Below are positions 56,194 through 64,000 of a stretch of 64,000 bases of DNA, one piece after another. Made by a program: the position numbers and the translations under genes. Position 1 is the first letter of the stretch; each line of letters starts with the position of its first letter. The stretch spans positions 558,001 through 622,000 of the forward strand of contig JAQFVV010000320.1 of NCBI GenBank assembly GCA_028023455.1, written 5' to 3'. The notes beneath the pieces were generated by a model. That model was not told the DNA's origin. It did no database searches and saw only the letters and a program-made list of their open reading frames with translations. The stretch comes from Epiperipatus broadwayi. Its lineage: Eukaryota; Onychophora; Udeonychophora; Euonychophora; Peripatidae.

Positions 56194-57020
56194 CCTTGGC
56201 ACTATCAAGGTCTTTGAACGTTCCATCATCAGATTTTCAATGAAATGGAAGGCTAAAGAGTTGTGAGTTGGAATAGTTTGAAACCTGTCCATTAAAGTAT
56301 AAATATTGGCTATCTTAATATAAAGCTGAATACTGATTATATATATGTGTGAGGATAGTAATCTGGACCAACTGATGATTGCTGGTTTAGCATGAAATAC
56401 GAATATTGGTGATTATTTATCTTTTCAACATGTGTGTGATCAAGTGGGTCAGCAATATGAGATGGCACTGAGAGTGGTGGGTCGTGTGAAAGTCTGAGTT
56501 CGAACCCCACACATATTACATATATAAATGCAGGTTTAAGCCTGTACAATGTATTAATTTATATAAAGTGTGTAAAAGATCTGCCCATTCCTCATATATG
56601 TGTGTATAAATGGATTATTCTCCTGTACATGAGGGGTCAGAATGACTAATATGTCAACATGGGTAGGATGACAACCTTGGCACTATCAAGGGCTTTGAAC
56701 ATTCCATTATCAGATTTTCAATGAAATGGAAGGCTAAAGAGTTGTGAGTTGGAATAGTTTGAAGCCTGTCCATTAAAGTATAAAGATTGGCTATCTTAAT
56801 ATAAAGCTGAGGATAGTAATCTGGACCAACTGATGATTGCTGGTTTAGCATGAAATATGTATATTGGTGATTATTTATCTTTTCAACACGTGTGTGATCA
56901 GGTGGGTCAGCAATATGAGATGGCACTGAGAGTGATGGGTTGTGTAAAAGTCTGAGTTCGAACCCCACAAATATTACATATATGAATGCAGTTTTAAGCC
57001 TGTACAATGTATTATTTTAT
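56194..57020 (+). repeat. Direct dimer of repeat family A (period 481 bp)
   Basis: Two copies in the same orientation start ccttggcactatcaagg at 56194 and 56675. Each contains 'ccatcatcagattttcaatg' or its variant, 'ctggaccaactgatga', 'tggtttagcatgaaata', and a tRNA-like segment (about 56443-56512 and 56903-56971) with D-arm-like GGTCAGCAATATGAG and B-box GAGTTCGAACCCC. The linker after copy 1 (56575-56674) is the counterpart of the spacer in the 17.6-kb palindrome. Copy 2 lacks about 22 bp near its middle. The minus-strand open frames here are incidental. Confidence 0.85.
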
Positions 57021-57603
57021 ATATTGTAAATATAACTAAATGTAATATGTGAACATTACTTGATGTAAACTTTTAAAGACCTGAAATAGCACTTTTCTTA
57101 TAAGTAAAGGAGTAGTCAAAATTTAAGATTAGATTGATGTAGCTGCTTTTAATGAAATATGCCTTATAAAAAGTTTTATCAAACAGATAGATAGCTCTAG
57201 GTTTATTGAAGAACAGATCATCAAGTAAAAGAAGACTGAATGATATTGAATTTTCAGTGAAATATTTTCTATTCTTAAAATTCCTAGCCATGTTATTGAC
57301 AATTTAATGATGGTGAAAACTGAATTTGAACAATGAAACTTTACCCATTTTATCTGCTTTATGCTTTAGTATTACATTTACAAAATTTTTAAAAATAAAA
57401 GTTTCATTTATATTACATATAAAAGCATATATTTATAAGAGCAATAATGAACTGTTCTTCAAAGCTGTGTAAAATAATAGCATTAACACTATGAACTTGA
57501 ATGACAAATGCTATTGAATTTATGCACAAAGCATAGATTTGTTTTAAAAACTTGTATGTATTCGCGCTCAAAATAATGGCATTTTATAGATTATTTTATA
57601 ATT
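57021..57603. other. AT-rich stretch, nothing identified
   Basis: No supported gene or repeat. Confidence 0.5.
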
Positions 57604-57868
57604 AAACTTATTTATGGCCCATCTAAGTATGAGTAGATTATTATAATATACAAATCAGAATCCTAAAGAATAATTTTTAACAAACTTGCAAACAATGTCA
57701 GCTTCCTTCTATTAATATCTATTTATTGATCAAACAAACAATGATCATCTTTTGTCTGACCAATAAATTGAATATGGGCATTGTTTGAAAGTTTACCATA
57801 ATTCTTTAGGAATCTGACTTATGAATTATATTAATATATTCAGAATTGGTCCATGAAAAAGTTTATTT
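57604..57868. repeat. Long inverted repeat (arms about 90-95 bp)
   Basis: Left arm 57604-57699, right arm 57778-57868. The best-paired blocks are tcagaatcctaaagaat with attctttaggaatctga, and gcaaacaatg with cattgtttg. Identity falls to about 70-75% in the outer half. Loop about 78 bp. Confidence 0.7.
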
Positions 57869-58019
57869 TAAGTAATTAACAGTCATAATTTATTTATGGA
57901 CTTATCAAAAGTATTAGTTAGAAATTAAAAAGTAAAAATAATTCATATTATCACAAACATTTATAAGCTCAAGTTTTCCAAAAATCATAGATTACTACAA
58001 TCCAAAATTAAAATTATAG
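57869..58019. other. AT-rich stretch, nothing identified
   Basis: No supported feature. Confidence 0.5.
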
Positions 58020-58200
58020 TGGCATTAGAAAGACAGTCCTGTCCCCTAACACATTGGTTAAATATATATATATTAAACAATTGTTATTTATGCGCTAAAT
58101 TTCAATTGATGTTAACCACTAAAATGTATAATTTTGATTTTCAAATTATTCATATTCCTAAAGCCAGGAATTTTGTTAGTATGTATGAATAAAAGAAAAT
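58020..58200 (+). pseudogene. Possible LTR-retrotransposon RNase H scrap
   Basis: The plus strand reads LTTKMYNFDFQIIHIPKARN, reminiscent of the 'W---L--FDF-I-H-PGK-N' end of Ty3/gypsy RNase H. The usual DALSR end is missing. Weak and short; could be chance. Confidence 0.3.
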
Positions 58201-59399
58201 GTAAATCAGTTTTAGAGATCTATTAAACAAAGATGCTGACACGTTTGAATTGTAAATGAATTGTTTATAATTAAACATATGGCACTCACCTTAAATGAAT
58301 AATAAAATGGAAGTGGAGATCTATAAACAATCCAGAAATTTAGTGACAGAATTTCAGTCTTTTACATAAACATTTTAAAGTTATTAATGAATAAAACTGG
58401 AAAGCAAAACAACTGGTTACTTTTGATTTTTTTTTTTTTCTATTGCATTGAAATAACATATGAATTTGGACAACACTATCATTTTATTATTACATCAATG
58501 GCTGACTTTTTTAATATAACAACAGTGACCTGTTGATGAAAGAAGAATTTTGTTCATCTCTATTTAGTTTTATTCTTTAACTTTTTTTTTGCTTTTTAAA
58601 ATTTTTTTTGGGAACCAGTTTAGAATTATATGTAGTATTGTTTATGTGTGTAATATCTATATCAACTTCGTTTTTAGTTCCAAAATCTTTGGTTCTTGGC
58701 AATATAACTGAGTACTTCTGGTTAGTAGTGACAAATCACCACACAAGCACAAATACATGTTTAACACCTCCAAATGTCAGAGTTTCTGTAATTTAGCAAC
58801 TTCAAAAAAAAAAAATTCTGTGAACTTCAAGCATAGATATAATCTATTAAACTATTTGCAATTAAAGTTTTTACCACTTGATAAGTGACCAATAAAATGT
58901 CTTTTTTGACCATGGAAAAATGTCTTAAGTAATAAATATTATTATTTTTTATTCATTTATGCTTACTTTCCAATCAGATAAACTAAATAAATTAAATAAT
59001 TAAATAGTCCGATAAAAAATTTCTCAAAAGAAGAGAAAAAATATGTGCTGCAACAAAAAAATTTACTATTTAAATTTTTAACTAAGCATTTTATTTTAAA
59101 TACCACAACAAACAGTAATGCAATATGATTATCATATCTATGAGAGCACACAGTTAAAAATAGAGATTATTTTAAAAAACAATTGATTAATCAGTATTTT
59201 TTTATTATGCAATAATTTTTTATTAAATAATAAACTGATTATTGGTAAGTTACTTCTGTAATAAAAATAAATGATGGAACTATTACTAAAAAGAGAGATA
59301 ACTTAATGAATTATGTGAGGAGTTTTATAAAGAATAGTATACACAAAGTATCCCCTACAATTGCTACATTTTTTTAATTGCCCCTTATTTCTTATTTTA
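58201..59399. other. AT-rich stretch, nothing identified
   Basis: No supported gene or repeat. Confidence 0.5.
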
Positions 59400-60440
59400 A
59401 ATGAAGAAGTGGGGCATACAATTGAATCTATGAAGAAAAAAAAGTCCCAGGAAATAATGGGATTATAATTAATAACTTTAAAAAAGCAGATGAAGAAATT
59501 GAAAAATTGTTGGTAAAGTTATATACCAAATATCTAATTGACAAAGATGTGCCAAATGATTGGGAGAATGCTTTAGTAATATTGACATTTAAAAAAAGAT
59601 GTCAAAGAAGATATTAGAAATCAGAGACTTGTCAGTTTTCTGTTAGTCCTTTACAAAATCTTTAATGACATAATTACAATACATCTATAGCAAACTTTGG
59701 ATTTTAATCAACCCAAAGAACAAGCTGGATTTAAAAGTAGTTTTAGTGGATCATATCTAAATATTGAGAGAAATTATAAAAGGACCAATGTCATTATGCT
59801 TTGGATTTGTAGATTATAAAAAGGCATTTTATTCCATAAGCATTTCTATAGTGATTAAAGCATTAGATCCTCAAGGTATAGATGGGGAATGTTGTTATAT
59901 TCTGAATAATATTCATCAAAATGCAACTGTTATGATTAAATTACATATTGACATTAAAAAGAAACACTGAAAAGAGTGTACAACAGGGTGATTCCATATA
60001 GCTAAAACTTTTTATAATAGTTTTGCAAGATGTATTTTGTGTTAAAATGGGAAGCTAAGAATATAAAAAAAAATGGAAATTATTTAGATATTGTAGATAA
60101 TATTGTTATTTTTATAAATAATATGTCAAAACTTACAGCTGTCTTACAAGCAGTTGTCATGGGTTCGCTTCTCGGCCGATGCTTTGATACATGAAAAAAA
60201 AAAAACTACTAAAAAACAATCTAATGTAATGTTTAATAAATTTTCTCAACAGAAGAAAATAATGGTTGATAATATCATAATCAGATTATTAATATAAATG
60301 GAAACATAATGGATGAAAATAATTATAGAATTAAATTTGGATGGAGTGCTTTTGATAGAAATAACTTCATATTAAGAGAAAATATGACTGTGTATTTAAA
60401 AAGGAAGGTTTTTAATAGATGAAGAATTGAACACTTAACA
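59400..60440 (+). pseudogene. RTE/BovB-like LINE reverse transcriptase relic
   Basis: Plus-strand blocks in correct order: EEVGHTIESMKKKKSPG, PNDWENALVILTFKK, QPKEQAGFKS, MSLCFGFVDYKKAFYSIS (motif A, Asp kept), VIKALDPQGIDGECC, NATVMIKLHIDIKK and QQGDS (motif B remnant), a degraded motif C near 60085-60125, then after the SINE VMFNKFSQQKKIMVDN, INGNIMDEN and YLKRKVFNR. This is the RTE/BovB RT with its connection region. Frames shift several times. A family V SINE sits inside at 60136-60205. Confidence 0.85.
60136..60205 (+). mobile_element. Family V SINE nested in the RTE relic
   Basis: Starts cagctgtcttacaagcag, includes tgggttcgcttctcggccga and ends in an A-tract. It is 5'-truncated relative to the minus copy at 60981-61094. 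RT coding continues on both sides, so this insertion is younger than the RTE copy. Confidence 0.8.
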
Positions 60441-60980
60441 GAATAGCAATTTATTACTCAATAAAATATGGAAAATATACATATTAGAAATGATAAGAAG
60501 AAATCGCAAACAAAATACATGAACAAGAGAACAAACAATATCATTAATATGAAACTGGACTAGTTCTTTTAAGAGATGATGATGATGCAATTTTTTTTTC
60601 ACTTTTCTCTTTACTGTATTTGAATAACAAATCTTTAGCCTATTCTTGGTGATCATTCCTTTTGTTAATATTAAATATTAACCGTTATCATTCATCACCA
60701 ATGTTAGAATTTTCTCCTAACTAGTGATGACTCCGAGATAATCCACATTTTAGCATCAGTGCATCACTGCTACTCACATAAACTTTGTAGCATTTAGTCT
60801 ATCATTCAGTATAATATTGGTTTATTTAATGAAATTTTTGCTTAATTATTTATTCGTGAATAGTCAGACATCATGCTAAAATATTTACTAAATTCTCTCT
60901 ATATATTGTAGAGTGCGCTAAGTATTAAACATTGCTTCGCTATGAACATTTATCAATCAATAAAATCACTCAACATTAAC
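60441..60980. other. AT-rich stretch, nothing identified
   Basis: No supported gene. Confidence 0.5.
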
Positions 60981-61094
60981 ATTTTTTTTTTTTTACATTT
61001 CATTTTTGAAAATCAAAGCATCTGCCGGACTGCGAACCCGGGACAAGTGCTTGTAAGACAGCTGTGCTGACCATTTGTCCACCAACGCTCGACT
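60981..61094 (-). mobile_element. Family V SINE, minus strand
   Basis: In reverse complement it reads gagcgttggtggacaaatgg, agctgtcttacaagcact, cccgggttcgcagtccgg and agatgctttgat, ending in a long A-tract. It has the best-preserved B-box (GGTTCGCAGTCC) of the three copies in the window. Confidence 0.8.
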
Positions 61095-61435
61095 GAACTG
61101 TTTTTTTTGGGGGGAGCTAATATTAAAATTTGAACTTATTCTTAAAGTAAAAGATGTTCATTAGTGACATATCTAAATTATAAATGGTTACAATTATCTG
61201 CTGACCAAATTGAGATCAATTAGATAATAAGGTACTATGATCGAGCATCAATATTTAATTAAGCTTCATATGATGTTTTTCTTAATATTTACAACTACAT
61301 AATACATTTTTATTAACTACTACTTAAGGTTATTAAATAGTACGTGAATGTGTGTGCTTATAGATTTTTTTTAAAAAACAGTCTCATTATTCCGAAAAAA
61401 TCTTCCAGAAAAAATATTATAAACAAACATTGCCC
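61095..61435. other. AT-rich stretch, nothing identified
   Basis: No supported feature. Confidence 0.5.
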
Positions 61436-61510
61436 GGTGTGATTTAGCTCAATGGGAGTGTCAGATCTGGAATACATGTTCAATTTCCGTACCGCCACAT
61501 CCAGCGCCCG
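61436..61510 (+). repeat. tRNA-like SINE head
   Basis: A-box-like TTTAGCTCAATGGGAGTGT and B-box-like GTTCAATTTCCG about 30 nt apart, followed by 'ccagcgcccgaacttc' and an AATAAA-like tail near 61533. Different tail from families P and V, so a third SINE type or a tRNA pseudogene. Confidence 0.5.
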
Positions 61511-62128
61511 AACTTCTTATCAACTCTCGAGTAATAAAGCTATTGGAATATATAACAAGTAATGAAAAACATTTTCTCTTCAATAATATTTTTCTTTCGT
61601 TTTTTACGTATTTTTTAACAAATTATTATAACTTTACGTAAGTATATGAAGTAAGAGCTAGTATCGATAAGATCAAAAGTATTTAAAAATGTATCAAACG
61701 TCTGGAAAATTCCTTTCTTTTAAAAATGTAGGCGTGGCCTATATTTAAATTTTATTTCAAATGTACCAGTATGACAGTTATGAGTAATTGTCTAGATATT
61801 TATGAGTAAAGAATTAAAAAAAGTAAGTCTAAAGTAAAAAAATCAACTAGAGCAGCTCTTCTTAAACTTTTTTCATTCATGACCCCTTTTTATCATCGAG
61901 ATTTTTTCGCGACCCCAGATATTAAATATTTCCATAAATAATTTATTTCTTTGGTAAACATTATACATGTGAAAATAAGTAGTTTTAGGATTTGTTTCAA
62001 GTATACAAAAATTAATGAAAGAAAACCACGTTTTAATGACACCGATCTTGGTGAAATATTTAATACTGCTGGACGTAAAGCATCTTCAACGTTTTTCAGC
62101 GTTAAACGATATTTGGATTTAATATACC

Positions 62129-63989
62129 TTATAAAGCTGAAATAATCATTTCACATAAGTATGTGCTGCTTAATGGCTGAAAAACATTTAATGCCATTTC
62201 AGAAATTGTAGGAAATTCAGTCCTAGCTCCGATCCAGAATTCAGTCAAGGATTTTAGTGGAAAGTCAAGTTTTAAGTTTGAGTCACTCGATAGCTCAGCA
62301 AATTTCTCTTGGGCTTTATATGGCAGGTGATTAATCTCATTAATGTCAATCAAAAATAGTCTTTGAATCCAAGATAACTTTTTGAAATGCAAATTCGATA
62401 TAAAGTATTTGCAAAACTGTGTTTCTAGGGTTTTTAAGTGATCTATAATAATTTTTGCAATTAAAGTTTTACAATTATTTTTTTCAATTATAAAATTGTC
62501 AATAATCGAAAACATATCCAGTGAGTCATTTTCCACCCTATTCTTTCAAATGTTTGATTTTTTTAAATAAAATCTTCAATTTTATTATTCAAAGTAAAAA
62601 TATTGCTATTTTTTCCTTGAAGAGACAAGGTAAGATCATTTAGCTTCTCAAAAATATCAGACAAATAGCACAGCTTTGATAACCATAAGTCATTTTGAAA
62701 AAGAGCAGCAAGATCAGATTGTTCCATTAAAAATACAATAATTTATTTTTTTAATAAAAATAATCTTCTTAAACTTCGCCCTCTTGACATCCATCTTACT
62801 TCTGCATGTAATAATAAATTTTTGTATTCAGAGTCCATGTGAAGACAAAGATTTGAAAATAAATGGCTATCAAGGGCACGCTTTTAATAAAGTTTATAAT
62901 TTTGACAGCATCCTGAAACATATCATTCAATTCCATTGCTAATTTTTTTGCTGCAGGGGCCTCTTGATGGATCAGGCTGTGTGTAAAAGTTACATGATTA
63001 TTAGAAGAAGCTTTAATAAATTATTTAAAACCAATATTTTCACCAGTCATTGCTTTTGCACTATCTGTGCTGCAAGGGCCTCTCGGTGGATCGGGCAGTG
63101 CGTAAAACTTACACGATTATTAGCAGAAGCTTTAATAAATGATTTAAAACCAACATTTTCACCAGTCATTGCTTTTGCACCATTTGTGCTTACTCCAAAG
63201 CAATTTTTCCATTCTAAACCTTCAGTTTAAAAAAAAAATTGTCTACTTTATTATATATGTCTTCCCCTCTTGTATGTTCTTAAAAAGAGTGACAAAATAA
63301 CAATTCTTCCTCAATGTTTTCTTTATAAATGTATCCGACATATACTAATTATTGAGCTATTTTTGAAATATCAATTGTTTCACCCAACTGAGTTGTAAAT
63401 ATTGGACTTTCTTTAAGTCTACTAATAAGTTGCTCAAATTGGTTATTGCTAATTTTAGAAATTCTATTAGTGACAGTATCATTTGACAAAGGAATTTTCC
63501 AAAATCCATTACCATATTTATTACCATGAAGTATTTCTACCATTTTAAAGCAGCAGATAATATAAGATCTCCAATGGTATATTGCTTTTTATTGTTAGAA
63601 ATCAGATATGAAACTTCATATGATGCTAGTAAATATTTTTCATTAGTTATAAATTTCTCAAAATATTGTTTATTTGAAGTTATTAACAGTCTTTCGAAAT
63701 ATTCTTTTGGTTTATTGACATATGAAGGATTCTTAGATTCAAAATGCCTTTTTAATTTTGATGGTTTCATACTCTTCATAAACAAAACATTATTGCAAAT
63801 TAAACAAAGAGGTTGTTCATTACCATGACAGTTGTTGAAAGTAAAGCCAAATTGGAGAAATGTCTCATCATATTTTCTTTTTTGCATCTTAGATGCCTCT
63901 TTCTGATTATGAGATCCTGCTTGAAGAGACTTTGTAGCATTGCCATCTGCATCATTACCTGTGGTACTCAAATTCAACCATTTATCCAT
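62129..63989 (-). pseudogene. hAT transposase (ZBED5/SCAND3-like), broken
   Basis: An ATG at 63989 starts MDKWLN. A Gln/Lys-rich linker precedes a BED finger (FGFTFNNCHGNEQPLCLICN followed by SMKPSKLKRHFESK). Then SYLISNNKKQYTIGDLIL. A shifted frame at 63543-63349 reads PLSNDTVTNRISKIS and TTQLGETIDISKIAQ, where the family's DESTD is GETID, so the first catalytic Asp is lost. The next block, AKAMTGENVGFKS and THCPIHREALAA, lies inside a 119-bp tandem duplication. The C-terminal part (62536-62129) reads NEINHLPYKAQEKFAELSSD, FWIGARTEFPTIS and SSTYLCEM, the dimerisation end. It is inactive through several stops, shifts and the duplication. Confidence 0.85.
62950..63187. repeat. Tandem duplication (119 bp) in the hAT transposase
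   Basis: The unit from gctgcaggggcctct at 62950 recurs at 63069 (gctgcaagggcctct) with about 90% identity over its length. It duplicates the THCxIHREALA segment. The copies differ at several transitions, so the event is not recent, and the copies diverged afterwards. Confidence 0.85.
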
Positions 63990-64000
63990 GGATAAAAAGT

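Larger units (their letters stand above)
61853..64000 (-). mobile_element. Second hAT element, ZBED5-like, runs off the window
   Basis: The 3' end of the element is at 61853 (CAGCTCTTCTTAAAC, then the very characteristic 'catgacccctttt' and 'cgcgacccc' subterminal motifs). The flanking 8 bp AACTAGAG (61845-61852) should be repeated beyond 64000. The transposase pseudogene fills most of the element on the minus strand, starting at 63989. The 5' terminus is outside the window. Confidence 0.85.

Noticed and set aside
56337-57007. Two similar minus-strand open frames (70 and 117 codons) as a duplicated gene
   Set aside because: They are copies of the same stretch of repeat family A in its direct dimer, antisense to the tRNA-like head; the palindromic copies at 17.6 kb do not keep the frame.
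1-64000. CRISPR array or prokaryotic operon
   Set aside because: The only short tandem array (30.7 kb) has no unique spacers, and all long reading frames are eukaryotic transposon proteins.

Overview
This looks like nuclear DNA from an invertebrate animal: very AT-rich, almost no long host reading frames, and packed with decayed transposons. The mix (CR1/L2-like LINE with a PHD-esterase ORF1, RTE/BovB-like, Jockey-like and L1-like LINE relics, hAT transposons with ZBED/GTF2IRD2-type transposases, a Tigger/pogo relic, Ty3/gypsy pol, a GIY-YIG Penelope-like fragment, tRNA-derived SINEs) is what arthropod genomes, especially chelicerates, tend to carry, but mollusc or other invertebrate sources cannot be excluded from the sequence alone. 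There is no prokaryotic gene organisation, CRISPR, rRNA or confident functional tRNA gene.

Layout. 1-3.5 kb is richer in GC and CpG than the rest and holds several short coding-like blocks with plausible splice sites; it is the best place for host exons. 3.8-9.55 kb is a nearly complete CR1/L2-like LINE on the minus strand, with tandem 5'UTR monomers, an intact ORF1, and an ORF2 broken by a frameshift and a perfect 251-bp tandem duplication. 9.6-16.5 kb is AT-rich with a Tigger fragment, a hAT-like end, tandem repeats and a long hairpin. 17.6-18.4 kb is a large palindrome of a tRNA-headed repeat. 21.3-23.1 kb is a dead Ty3/gypsy pol. 23-31 kb holds SINEs (one with target-site duplication), two more inverted repeats, a 368-bp hAT MITE and a 28/29-bp minisatellite. 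32.7-32.9 kb has a convincing TATA/initiator followed by a short signal-peptide-like frame. 33.6-36.5 kb is a full-length but dead hAT element with TIRs and an 8-bp target duplication. 37-52 kb is a graveyard of LINE relics plus a Penelope-like GIY-YIG fragment. 52.5-59.4 kb is mostly anonymous, with a direct dimer of the palindrome family and another inverted repeat. 59.4-61.5 kb is an RTE relic carrying a nested SINE, with more tRNA-like heads. 61.85 kb to the window end is a second hAT element running off the edge.

The genes do not form a pathway; they are layers of mobile-element insertion. The pattern that known families do not explain by themselves is the number of long inverted repeats (at least seven with arms of about 75-340 bp), built from different interspersed repeats. 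One of them, with a tRNA-like head, occurs both as an inverted and as a direct dimer. All identifications come from reading motifs by eye; no database search was possible.
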